The notes under the pieces: model-generated | What the model was told of the DNA's origin: nothing | Database searches by the model: none | What the model saw: only the letters and a program-made list of their open reading frames with translations | NCBI GenBank assembly: GCA_000349905.1 | Contig: KB722742.1 | Coordinates: 1,034,671 to 1,098,670, forward strand | Source: Volvariella volvacea V23 | Taxonomy: Eukaryota > Basidiomycota > Agaricomycetes > Agaricales > Pluteaceae | DNA: 64,000 bases | Reading direction: 5' to 3' | In this document: positions 24,183-35,487 of the stretch, one piece after another | Layout: each line of letters starts with the position of its first letter | Numbering within the stretch: the stretch's first letter is position 1 | Program-made: the position numbers and the translations under genes

Positions 24183-24325
24183 GCGGTAAGCGGGGCTGAT
24201 CTAACTCGCACAAAGCAACTCCTCCTGGACCTGCTCACGTACTCGACACTTACATGGTCTCGTCTCCCTAGTTCCACACCTTTTCTCGCTTTCCTTCATT
24301 TCATTTTCTTCCTCCAGCATCTCGA
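24183..24325. promoter_or_regulatory. Short bidirectional promoter, Raptor and dynactin
   Basis: Only about 140 bases separate the 5' ends of the two divergent genes. The part next to the dynactin ATG is strongly C/T-rich (24260-24320), as is common at fungal transcription starts. Call from layout only. Confidence 0.45.
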
Positions 24326-27300
24326 ATGGATATTCCTCCGCTTGGCACAAGAGTCACTATCCCGCAAGGTGAAGGCGCGGTACGCTTCGCTGGTACCACA
24401 TCTTTCTCCGCAGGCAAATGGGTTGGTATCGAGCTCGACCAGCCAAATGGCAAGAATGACGGCTCTGTACACGGCATTCGTTACTTCACTTGTGAAATGG
24501 GCTATGGCGTGTTCATTCGCCCTAGTCAGATCAAGGCGATATTGGGTTCAGAGATGGACGTACGTGCTACTCGTGTTCTACGTATCTCACATCCATGATG
24601 GATACCACGCACAGCATATCGTTGCCCCCGTTGCTCGCCTTGTGGGCGGTGGTAGTGGTAGTAGTAGCGGTCATCAACGTACGCCAAGTACCGGTTCGAA
24701 TCTACTACGAAACAACTCGTTCAGATCGCCCGCAATACCTTCATCTGTCAGTTCTCCGCGTTCACAAAGTCCAGCAAAGCCCACTCCAACATCAAGTCCT
24801 GTTATTCCCGCCGCTCGCCTGCCCCGAGCACTTCAGCCGTCTCCCATGAAACCAGTTGTATCTACCCCAGCACCCGCTAGCAAGCTCACTCTCCAACAAC
24901 CACGGAAATCGATCTCTTTGCGTCAGTCTCCAACAGACCCACCAGTTCCCCCAAGTCCTAGCCCCAGAGGAGCCTCGTCAGCGTTGCCAAAGCCCGCCAT
25001 GCCAGCAACTCCTGCGGTCACCAATATGCCTCGCACCGCTTCCCCGCTTACATTGTCACCACAAGCAACTACTCCACCTCCACTGCCCGCGCTGAAAATG
25101 GCCCCACTGCACCAGCCAGTGTCCCAACCTCTCGTTCCTGATCCGCTCTCTGTCGAGCCGCCAACTCCAGTAAGGCAACCCTCCCGTTCTTCAACTCCAG
25201 AGGTGATCCCGGTCAGTTACCTAGCTACATATACACCACCTTATTCTAACACCACGTCTCTTTTTAGCAACGGAGTAGACCAGAAGACGAACAAGAGATT
25301 CAAGAATTGCGGGCTAAAATCCGTGTTCTAGAGACCCGACGCGCGGATGATGCACGACACGTCCGAGAGCTTGAAACTCGTTTAGCTGAAGCAGAAGCTT
25401 TCGTGGCGTTGCGTCCAAAACTCCAAGCCAAACTTAATTCACAACAAACGGAACTACTGGACACTCGTCGAGAGCTTGCAGACGCGCAGCAACTGGCCCA
25501 GTTGAACTCAAATAGGATGCTGGACATGCAAGAACAGTTGGAACTAGCCATGTTGGACAAGGAAGTCGCGGAGGAAAGGGCAGAGAATGCCGAGGCTCAA
25601 CTGGAGGAGGAGAAGGAGAGAGCGGCGAATTTGGAGGTTGAGTTGAATGTGTTGAAATCCGGTGGGGGTACGTAGAACACCTACTCCCTCTTACCGGCTC
25701 TTATCTGCCCAAGATTGGTCTAACATTCGTTTTTGTAGATGTTAACGGCACGGCTGGGGGCTCCGGAAAGGATACACTTGCATACATGCAGCTCGAGAAG
25801 CAGAACGAACGACTAAAGGAGGCGTTGATCAGGTTGAGAGATATAAGTCAGGAGACAGAACAAGAACAGCGCAGACGTATCGCGGAGATGGAGAAGGACA
25901 TCGCAAACTTTGATGAATTGCAAGGTATACCACTCCTTTGTCAGTTAATGTGCCCCATCTAATCGCATCTTGGAAGCACAACACGAATCTACACTTATCA
26001 TGTTGTCTAATGCCGATAATCAAGTCGAGGAGCTCAAGCGACAGCTGGATGACGCATTAAGTGCCGAAGACCTTTTGGTGCAGCTGACCGAACGTAACCT
26101 GGAATTAAGCGAGGTAAGACACTGTCGTGATCGTCTCTGCGTATGTATTTATCCGTCTGTACCTAGAAACTCGAAGAGATGCGTATCAATGTGGAAGACC
26201 TGGAGGCACTCAAAGAGTTGAGTGACGAAATCGAAGAGACACACCTCGAAACTGAGAAGGCTTTGCGAGATGACATCGGTCAGTTGCTGTCTTCCCTTCG
26301 GCTATTCTGCGCCTGACTCAGTGTATATCACGCAGAACAACGTGATACCACCATTAAGGAGCAGAGTCAGAAGATTGAGACGCTGGAGGAGGCGTGCCTC
26401 GATCTTGATGGCACTATTAACCAATTCCGAGAACTCGTCCTACAACTCCAAGGGTACACGTCCCCTTCCTTTTTTCAACACTGCGTATTTCTAATGCATC
26501 GCTATAGCGAGCTAGACAACCTCCGCACCCAGACTCAAACGGCACAAAACGAATCTGCTACTGCGGCTTCGCAAACTGCCGCTGTCATGAGTTTGAACAT
26601 CAAACTTCAGTCATCCGCTTCCAAGAACCAAGCTAGGAATGTTGAGCTTGAGATCAAGAAGATTGAAGCCCGGGAGAGAAAGGAGTTGTTGGAGATTTTG
26701 CAGGTTCGTTTGTACCGAAATAACTTGCTACTACTGTAGCAACTCACGCCTCGTAATACTTTTTAGCCCTATCTCCCACAAGCCTACGTGGAAACAGATA
26801 GTGATGCTACAAGTTGCTACCTCTTCTTCCAGCGCATTGCTCTCAAGTTGGATGTCATCAGCAGTATTGAGGCCCAGATACATAACTTGCCTGACGCATT
26901 GAATGGGCCCGGTTCAGAAACACTAGTCGGTGTCTGTGACGTGAGTGCGACTCTATTCAACCTTTCGCATACCTCATCTCATCGCGCTATCCTTCAATTC
27001 TAGTTGAGAGCCCGTTTGGCATCCTTGTCCAGTCTCTGCAAACGATTCTCGGGGATTCTTCGACGATGTGATGTAGACTCATTCTTGAACATTGGACGCG
27101 TTTACCCCGAAATTGCACCGCTCGAGAAACGCCTTGATATGCACCTGGATCTTCTCCGCCGAGATGAGTTTAGGGAAAGTGAATGCCACATTGATGTTGA
27201 AAAGTGAGTTGCCCTCTGGCCATTTGATGAGATTTAACGTATCAATTATATTTTTAGTCTTCAGAAGCAGTTTGATCATCTGGCGGAAGCCTACTTCGAT

Positions 27301-29139
27301 GGTTTCGACGTCGATTTGGGAGAACGCGAACTCAGATACACTGCCGCTTTCGATGGAGATCTTGATATCTTTGCTGCTTCTGTTTTGCTTATCAAGACTA
27401 GCATCGAGAATTTGCTCAAGGACGAAGGTAATGTCCGCTTGTTTTGATATTGAATTTCACTCATCATGAGCATGCGATGTGCGCATATATAGAAGTCAAC
27501 CGTAACCTTAACGGCTATGAAATTGAACCCGAGCTATACGATCCGCTTCAGCGGCTCTTGGATCTATACAAGAGTGCTAAGAATCATGCAAAGTACGTAT
27601 CCTACCTTAGTCGTAGGGACTCGGGCTAAAGTAGCCTTCCCAGGAAACTGAGCAAGCGATTGGAGGACCTCACGTCAGGCGAAATGGCCCTCAAGTCGAC
27701 ATTAATGCCGAGTATGAAGTCTCTCAGCGACAATGTCGCTCAGCTCGCCAACTTTGGTATTACGGTGAGCACCCAACCGAAGACCCACTTTCCCTCATTT
27801 TGCTAATCAGGAAACAAAACAGACAGCGCAGAAGGTTATGCTGCATCTTCAAGATGTGCGGAGCCTGAAAGGGCCATTCCAGTTGACTTTCGTTTTATCT
27901 TCAGTTAAGGAAACTGCAACGACGACAGCTATCAAAGATTTGAAGCCTGGGTCATCTGTTTGGGATGCGTTGAATGACTATATTATTCAGCTCTCGCAAG
28001 AAGCTAGCAGACTTGTTCCATTGTCTATGGAGAACGACAGCATCTTAAAAAGTACGTCAAAGTAATTTGTTCAGTTGAATGTAGGGTTATGTCTAAGCGT
28101 TCTTTTAGTGTCCCGTGTTGCGCCATGGGTGACTCGCGTTGAAGAGATCAAGGCCACTTTAGCGATCAATGTTGAAGCCGAGCGTAAAGTCTCTCAACTT
28201 AATGAAGAGATACAAGGTCTTGTTCGTACACTCAAGATCAAAGATCAGAACATCCAAGAAAGTTCAGTCAAGATTGAGCTTATGGAGAGAAGGATGGAAA
28301 CAGTCAAGAAGCAGGCTGACGAGATTAGTCAGCTGAAGGTTGATTTGGATAACGCAAGAGGACAAGTCAAAGAATTCGAAGATGCTATTGAACACTTGCA
28401 AGTGGAGGCAGATGCATTAATGCAGGATAACGCCAAGTTGAAGGCTGCAAATGCCGGGCAGGAGCGTCAAGGTGATTATAGTTTGGTGTTTCACATGGGT
28501 CTGGTATTGATAAGAATTGCGTACAGCCGGAGCGCAACCAGTTGAAGCAGAGCACATCCAGATTGAGGGCAACTACGAGACTTCTTACCTGTTGGAACAG
28601 GTAACAATCGACTCATTTGACCACATAAAGACCTTTCCGCTCACCATAAATTGCAGATTGATGCCCTCCGTGGTACCGTCCGTTTCCTGCGGAGTGAAAA
28701 CTCTTACCTCAAAGGCCAAGACCTTCTACGCGAAATTGAATCCCTCCCTCCTCTCCCATCTTATCAACGTACTATTTCACCTCCCCTTCCGCCGACAAAA
28801 CCGCCAGGTCTCGACCCCTCTGGTCTATCCGACACAGAGGAGTCTTCCTCAGATTCTGGGACCGATATCCTAACTTCACGTACACCGCCCACGTTGCATT
28901 CAATCGCATTGGAGACGAAGTTGTTGTATAGAGACGTCATACAATTCTCTGCTACACCCAAGGTGGTTGACCTCTCCGCGCTCAATGAAAAGAGGAGGGA
29001 AGCAAAGAACGGAAAAGTGTGGATGCCTAGGAAGAAAATGCCTGCACATCAGGTGTGGGAGAGAAAGATGGAAGCGGAGAGGTTGAATAAGAGGGTGAAA
29101 GGGTTGATTGACAGAGCTGCTGCGCTTGGCTTGTCATAA
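24326..29139 (+). CDS. NIP100: Dynactin p150-Glued large subunit
   Basis: Largest dynactin subunit; it links dynein to microtubules and cargo. The N-terminus is a CAP-Gly domain (MDIPPLGTRVTIPQGEGAVR, GKWVGIELDQPNGKNDGS, GYGVFIRPSQI); GKNDGS is the canonical tubulin-tail motif. A Ser/Pro/Thr-rich basic linker follows (about 24650-25220). Next comes a long coiled coil from exon 25270 on (RAKIRVLETRRADDARHVRE, ELDTRRELADAQQLAQLNSN), continuing to about 26700. The dynactin-specific region gives ARLASLSSLCKRFSGILRR, FLNIGRVYPEIAPLEKRLDM and QFDHLAEAYFDGFDVDLGER. It continues with LNGYEIEPELYDPLQRLLDL. A second coiled coil lies at 28130-28480. More than ten short introns interrupt it. The C-terminus ends with KRVKGLIDRAAALGLS. 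Apparently complete. Confidence 0.88.
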
Positions 29140-29527
29140 ACCTTTGGACTTTCCCTTAAGACTGTCGCTACTATCCGCTAGATGAGGTCATCCCCATTTA
29201 ATCCGTTCGCTTTAGATCTTGTCAAATTCCCCTAGTCTCATGCTATCTTCAAGTCGCATATGATTACTATATACCTCCTTATGTCGTCCCTAGTCCTAGA
29301 GAGCATGTTTTCATTCCATGATCTCTCACTCTTAACTACTTTATTATAGGTGCATTCCCAGTCATACCCGCAATTAGCTTTGTATGTAGATGCATATATG
29401 AGCATTGTCCCAGGTCTTCATCCATTTCACTTCCCATGTTCGGAGGTCATAAACTACAGCACACGACAGTACAAAGCGCAGCCATCCCGACTTGCGAAAC
29501 TATTAGCACATTAGCATAACATCCCCA
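29140..29527. other. Convergent intergenic region
   Basis: Between the 3' ends of dynactin p150 and Ask1; expected to hold both polyadenylation regions. No gene or repeat seen. Confidence 0.45.
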
Positions 29528-31558
29528 TCAGCGCTGCCCACCCCAAGCAGGTGTGGGTGTCTCCTCTACCCTACCAGTACGGGCCATTTGCGATCCAATA
29601 CCAATAGTATCCTCCAACAGTTCTTCACCCATCATCCTCCATTGCCCACCCTGCGCTCTCTGTTGCTGCATGAACAAAGCCTGTCTCTGAGCGGGAGGAG
29701 CGCCGAATATAGTTTCCTCTTCAACCTCCTGGTTGAAATTATCATCATCGAAGGAGTCGTCCTCGAAGTGATCCTCTTGCATAGCACCTGGGGCAAATAC
29801 ACCAAAGCCCTCGCCCGCATCATCGGAATCTCCAGAGTTGTTGGATCCAAACGAGTCATCAGCACTGCTCAGGGAGGCCATGATAAATGCGGCAGAGGGA
29901 TGAGCAGTGTTGTTGACCTCGTCTAGAGAATCCTCGTCATAGTATTCGTCCTCAAAGCTAAGTACCTTCGATGGTGCTGTGAAGATGGGTGCAGATGCAG
30001 CAGCAGATGGTCTTGGACTCGCTTTGGCGGGGATGGATCGTCGACGGAGACGAAGCCCTGGTGTTGATCCAACGGTAGGGGGCAGAGGCGGAGGTGGACG
30101 CTTAGCAGGTGGTGGGGATACATCGAGACCGACATGTCTCATCATACTGGACAGACTTGCATCCACAACGGAGCTGTCTACACTCTCATCTTGGTACTTG
30201 GATAACGACGGTGCGGAATGCATTGTACTCATGCTAGAATCCGTTGTTGATATGTGACTTGAGGAACGGGATGCAGGATTTTGACGTTGGAAGTCCTTAA
30301 TCAAGTCCTTCGTTATCCGAGCCGAGGCTTCCTTCATGGGGGTTCTGCCAAGGTGCAAAGAGCTTGTCTCGGCCTTGGGCTTAGACAGGCGAACGGGTGA
30401 TACAGTAACCAAAGGCGACATCCCTGGGGGAAGGTCATTGTCTGAATCGTCATTTGATTCTGTTGGGGTGGTAGGCTCATCTGTTGACGACGGCGTCTGC
30501 CGACTCTGGCGGATTCCTCTGGGAGTCAAGGAATGCTCGTTCAGGTCTATAACGCCATCCCATTTATCTGGGTCTTTGCCATGAGGTAGATAGGGATTGA
30601 GTTTGCGAGGGATGGGTGTCTTGGCCTTGGCCTTAGGCCGCATAGGTGAATTACAACTGCTGAAACTGGAATTTGATACGTCCTGCGGATTGTAACCCTC
30701 TCGTTGAAGAACGTGTCGCAGAAGTGGCTCCTTCCCTTTCCCCTTATCAACTGCGGGGCGATGGACCCGAGGTGTAGGTTCTGCCAGGCTATACGACGAC
30801 GGCTGCCCGTTCATGATCTGCGACTGGTCAATGACATCCTCCCCTCGTGTTAGGTCTTTAATTTCTCTGTCCAAACGAACAAGTGGAGACTCAATAGTCG
30901 CCCGCCAAGATGGGTCTTGGGAACTATCAGACGTAAAGCTTGCACCCGCATACGCCATGCGTGCATGTGCGGGAGTGGAGGAGATGGCACCTTGCGCGGG
31001 CATAAATGAAGATTCCGATGTAATGATACTTGGTTCGTATTGCGGTGATTTGATCGGGGATTGCTGCGACTCGGGAATCTCAGTCTCCTGCGTCATGGTT
31101 TCGTCGTGTGCAGATGGAGTTTGGTTGGCACCTGAGAAATCATCGTATGTAGGTATGCGTATTTGTGCGGCTTGCTCATAGAAGGACGTCCAGAACTATT
31201 ATCGCTTCCACCTTGATCAATCGTCTATTTCAATTGTATCATAGCGTACCTTGGCCGATTCTCTCACTGGTACTGTCCCTACAGAATAGCGCTTAACAGC
31301 AGGTAATAACCGGTTGGCTAGCACATCGTGAATTTTGGCAAAATTCTCGTCTATTTTCTGTGTATATCTTAGAACTCCACGTCCATTATGGTCCACCAAG
31401 CTCACCTGCAGTTTTATGGTGATTAATTGTTCAATTTGCTGAATTTGATCGTTAGCAGGGGCAGAGGTATCAAGTCCAGGAATTTCAATTGAGCTAGGGT
31501 CAGAATTTGGCCTCCATCTCTCGGGATTTGGGGTGATGGGGGGACGATTATCGCTCAT
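29528..31558 (-). CDS. ASK1: DASH complex subunit Ask1
   Basis: Kinetochore protein of the DASH/Dam1 ring that couples chromosomes to spindle microtubules. Exon 1 (31558-31406) encodes MSDNRPPITPNPERWRPNSD through QQIEQLITIKLQ. After a 48-base intron exon 2 reads KIDENFAKIHDVLANRLLPA and VKRYSVGTVPVRESAK. After a second short intron exon 3 reads FWTSFYEQAAQIRIPTYDDF and runs open to the stop at 29528. The first 120 residues match the conserved Ask1 domain. The rest is a long Ser/Thr/Pro-rich, poorly structured tail with many SP and TP sites, such as SPVRLSKP and TPMKEA. Such sites are a known target class for CDK control in Ask1. Conserved tail elements are AAFIMASLSS and FGAPPAQRQALFMQQQ. 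Confidence 0.85.
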
Positions 31559-31762
31559 CTTGTCCTTGGAGTTGGGGAGGTAAATGAAATCGCGTCTGCG
31601 TCACGCGTCGCATCCGTCACGTCACACTCATGCTGAATCAATGCGCGATGCTGATGTTCACACTCGCTACTTAGATATTCGGAATGAACGGTATTCCAGC
31701 TCATTCAGCCTTTGTATAACGCAACCTAGCGCACATCGCAATAATTCAAGACTACATGAATC

Positions 31763-33036
31763 CTAAGTCCTGCACCCCTCGATTACCTGCTCAACATAAT
31801 CTGCAATGATACTATGCGTTGCTGTGGATGGCGTCCTGGATAACAAGTAATGTCCTGTCAGAGCGTGTCCTGTAGTATTGAGTCTGGACTAACCCCGGAA
31901 TCCAATAGAATGAATGATCAGGATCACTGCACGCCCCAACCGTAGTCGTTTCGTCCACAGTGCAGGTCCCAGTGTTTGTGTATCCGAAGGCGGCATGCCC
32001 TGGGCTATCTCCCAAAACACCATCCCAAATTGTGGAAAGGTCTGCAAAAGCCACATTGGCCCCGTATAAGCGCCGCATGGCCTGGATACCATCAAAGACC
32101 TCAGCCTTGTAGGCTTCGCCAAGTGGGGTTCGATTGCCCCGGCCATAGTTGTCGACAAAGACGAAGTTGCGTCCGAAAGTTGGAGCAGATAGCAACCTCA
32201 ATGCATTGTAAATGACACCTCCGGGTTGGTGTAACAAGGTAGTCGCTCCCGATTCTGTTAAATCTTAGTTGAGCATACTTACGACGGGTGGGAGTCATTT
32301 TTCTCTACCTATGGCGTGGTCATAGTCACTAGACCAGTTATCAGAATTGATTGTCGCATAAACAAGGTCAGGCCACCTACTTTATACCGAGGAAAATCAC
32401 ATATAAGGTGGTATCTGGGTTTGGCCTTCCACCCGTAACTATGAATCGACCGGCTATAGGCAACATCAGAACTGATCTTTGCCATAGAATAGAGTACCCC
32501 TACCTTGGTCGGTAAAATCGCTGCGGTTGCCTAGGCCCTCGCTTGGAGTCCACATATTTCTGTCTATAATCGCACCCTCGGCCTATTCACTCAGACCATG
32601 GGGCCACCATTCGATTCACCTGAGCGCGTGTGCTTACCGCATAGTCCCTGAGGGTAGCCCCCGCCTTGGATGCGAGATATTCAACCCAAACGGGCCCATT
32701 GCTCAGCCTTCCTCCGGCTCTTGGATTGGGATGGACAACAGTGGGGGGTGGGAGGTCTCCACCATCGGAAGCACCACCGAACGTATAGTCGTCCTATAGA
32801 TTATTTCTCAGCGCTTATTCCCATCAGGTGTTGAAAGTGCGTACTCCGAATGCTACGATTGTTTCAAATGAACTAAGCGGGCCTATCCCGGCGTTGAAAT
32901 CTGTTGGCCCGTCGGCGGGATAGGTGCCACATTGCGGGTTGACAGCGAGGTGTACACCTTGCTGACGAGGAACCAATGCAGCATAGGATGACGAAAGAAG
33001 GGCAAGAAGGGCAGTTGCGCGAAGTGAGGCGAACAT
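31763..33036 (-). CDS. CE16-like SGNH protein, copy A; triad residues replaced
   Basis: Secreted protein with the architecture of carbohydrate esterase family 16 (acetylesterases of plant cell wall sugars). The leader is MFASLRATALLALLSSSYAA. Conserved blocks are GIGPLSSFETIVAFG, GGRLSNGPVWVEYLASKAGA, DTTLYVIFLGIN joined over an intron to DYDHAI, and FGRNFVFVDNYGRG. It continues with ANVAFADLSTIWDGVLG. Block III (GIND) is kept. The usual nucleophile motif GDS reads GDD (FG, intron, DDYTFGGAS). The usual C-terminal W-D-x-x-H-P reads W-I-P-G-T-P, so Asp and His are also missing. The end was set at the TAG at 31763, where the last exon reads TPSTATHSIIADYVEQVIEG. Several introns, including a 20-base exon (DYDHAI). 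It may be a binding protein rather than an esterase. Confidence 0.75.
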
Positions 33037-33072
33037 TTGGATTCTGAAGCTCAAGGCTGCAAAACTGGCTTG

Positions 33073-33079
33073 TTTTATA
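33073..33079 (-). promoter_or_regulatory. TATA box of CE16-like copy A
   Basis: TATAAAA on the minus strand, about 37 bases before the ATG. Copy B has a matching element at a similar distance, which supports both. Confidence 0.45.
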
Positions 33080-33399
33080 CCGAGAAATGGCCCTTCCCCG
33101 TCAGTATATTTCACCTGGGTCGCTGTACAAACTCCACTTAAGCATGCTGGTGAGGTTCCTTTTCTCCGCCACTTTCCCCGTTCATGCAGAACACCCAGGT
33201 GGCCATTGGATTCTACATCGTAATGGAGTAAAGAACAATAATTGAATTTGTCAAAGCGCTTACCAAAAATCAAGAACACCACGACTTAGATGCCAGCAAG
33301 TAGCCCTCGGTTCATGAGAACATTCGGTCTAATTGGGAAGTAATTGTGGAATCCTCTGGCCCACCAGCCTGGAACAGCAGGTTAATCACTGATCCCAAG

Positions 33400-33745
33400 C
33401 GCTGCAGCCACAGAGTAGCAGGCAAATTTCCGTTTGGCACTTGGTCTGGCTTATCTAGAGCGTTGGGGGCATTGAACGAACTAGAAGACATTAGAACACC
33501 AAATTTGGCGCAGCGATCGAGGGCATTAAGGATTGTGATTGACCGCTTTTGGTGATCATTTACCAGCGCCCACCAAAAGTCTAGTTTTGCATCGCGGCGA
33601 ATAACGGATAGCTCTCAGAAAATGACATCAGTATCATCAGGGTAAGTCACTGCCCATAGCGCCCAGCAAGGGGCTCTAATTCGGCTTCAGGTCACAAAGA
33701 TGGGCTGCTGGTAAGAGTATACATTTCCCCGATTCCATATCATAT
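33400..33745 (-). pseudogene. Decayed 3' end of a GH51 arabinofuranosidase gene
   Basis: The minus strand of 33424-33490 reads FNAPNALDKPDQVPNG, which lines up with FNVSNTLDEPELIVPVY at the C-terminus of the GH51 gene at 35488. Bases 33597-33695 align with 35810-35893; the segment around DTDVIF differs at 2 of 20 bases. In the relic the codons after VIF read TGA where the intact copy has CTC, giving an in-frame stop. No N-terminal GH51 sequence remains nearby. It lies between the two CE16-like genes in the same relative place that the intact GH51 gene has next to copy B. This is the remnant of a duplicated gene that lost all but its last exons. Confidence 0.7.
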
Positions 33746-33841
33746 AATGGACGACTACTAAGCAGCACGCAGCCTTATTACCAGACTTCTATCAACAGCA
33801 GTAAGGCGTGGGACTAGTACATGCTGTGTGTCTATTCCAGC

Positions 33842-35119
33842 TCAAGCCTTGCACTTCTCAAGTACTTCCACAATGTAATCCGCAACGATTCTATGCGTCA
33901 CTGTAGATGGTGTCCTTGATGGCGGTAAGTGTCAGAACAGTGCCTCTACTTGGTTTGCAGTAACAGATTTACCCAGGCAGCCAATAGAACGAATGATCAG
34001 GATCACTGCACGCCCCAACCGTAGTCGTTTCGTCCACAGTGCACGCTCCAGCGTTTGTGTATCCGAAGGCGGCATGCCCTGGGCTATCTCCCAAAACACC
34101 ATCCCAAATTGTGAAAAGGTCGGCAAAAGCCACATTGGCCCCATATACGCGTCGAAGAGCCTGAACACCCTGGAAGACCTCAGCCTTGTAAGTTTCACCA
34201 ACTGGTTGTCGACTACCCCGGCCGTAGTTATCTACAAACAAGATATTGCGTGCGTAGGTGGGGTACGAGAGCAGCCGTAATGCGGTGTAAATGACACCTC
34301 CGGGTTGATGTGTTAGGGTAGTCGTTCCTGTTTCTATTAATGCCAAGAGGCTCAGGATTCTCTCAACGGTGAGAGACATTGTGACCTACTGATGGCATAC
34401 TCATAGTCGCTACGCCAGTGATCAGAAATCCTCGTCAGGTGCATAAGGCCATGATCACGAAACCCACTTGATACCGAAGAAAATTACATATAGAGTATCG
34501 TCCGGATTCGGCCTTCCACCTAGAGTTATGAATTGATTGGCTATATCTGGTGTCAGCGCCGTTAATTTGGCCGTACGATACAATGCCCTTACCTTGTTCA
34601 GTGAAGTCACTGACTGGGCCTACGCCCACACTAGGAGCCCACATTCCTTTGTCAATGATAGCATCTTCAGCCTGCTTACCCTCAAGAACTATTCTTCAAG
34701 CTAGAACATACGAGCTTACTGCGTAGTCCTTCAATGTGGCCCCAGCTTTAGATGCGAGGTACTCAACCCAAACTGGCCCGTTGCTGAGCCTACCTCCAGC
34801 CCTTGGATTAGGATGGTTGAGGACAGGAGGCGGAAGCTTTCCCCCATCATTTGCACCACCAAAAGTATACTCATCCTGTCACCTGCCTTTCAGTCATTGC
34901 AAACCTTGCTAGTGGGATAGTGCGTACTCCGAATGATACAATGGTTTTGAACGAGCTAAGTGGACCTATTCCAGCGTTAATATCCTTCGGCGTGTCACTG
35001 GGGTATGCGCCGCATTTCGGACTAACGGCAAGGTGTATTCCTTGCTGACGAGGAATAGATGCAGCAGAAGACGCTGGAAGAATAGCTAGCACCACGGCGG
35101 AGATGAATGAAATGAACAT
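33842..35119 (-). CDS. CE16-like SGNH protein, copy B; triad residues replaced
   Basis: Tandem paralogue of the preceding gene, with the same intron pattern. The leader is MFISFISAVVLAILPASSAA, followed by IPRQQGIHLAVSPKCGAYPS. Fold blocks are GIGPLSSFKTIVSFG, GGRLSNGPVWVEYLASKAGA, DTLYVIFFGIN with DYEYAI, NILFVDNYGRGSRQPVGETY and ANVAFADLFTIWDGVLG. The nucleophile position reads GDE (FG, intron, DEYTFGGAN). The C-terminal block reads FYWLPG, intron, TPSTVTHRIVADYIVEVLEK. The usual Asp and His are therefore Leu and Thr. The stop is TGA at 33842-33844. Over 161 bases it is about 96 percent identical to copy A, and clearly less alike on either side. It lies downstream of a GH51 gene on the same strand. 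Confidence 0.77.
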
Positions 35120-35157
35120 TTGAACGAGTTGAGGTTCAAGGCTGTAAAAACGGTGAG

Positions 35158-35164
35158 TTATATA
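35158..35164 (-). promoter_or_regulatory. TATA box of CE16-like copy B
   Basis: TATATAA on the minus strand about 39 bases before the ATG; matches the position of the element in copy A. The rest of 35165-35487 shows no gene. Confidence 0.45.
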
Positions 35165-35487
35165 CCATACCCCACAATCTCTCTATCGCCCGTGGGGTAT
35201 TTCGCAGCTTGTTGTGCTCCACTCATGCACACTTGAAAGACTCTTTTCTCCACCCGCAATTCTTCCGTATCCCCGCACATGGGGGAACATCTACACACTC
35301 GATTTTAACTCGTGATCAAGCGGAGCGACGACGATCCATTAAATGAAGTGGCTCTTTCGAAACCTAGGAGTATCCTACCCACGGCGCCCATGAGGGGAAC
35401 TCGGTACATGAGAATAAACACTCTGATTTGGAAGTAGGTGTCTCCGACCCACAACTACTTTATCCATCCGGACCAGCCCCGGGTCAA

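Noticed and set aside
31908..31930. SDPDH in the CE16-like proteins as the catalytic Asp-His pair
   Set aside because: In family members the pair sits after the Trp that follows this place (W-D-x-x-H-P); SDPDH lies before that Trp, so I treat it as chance. A structure could overturn this.
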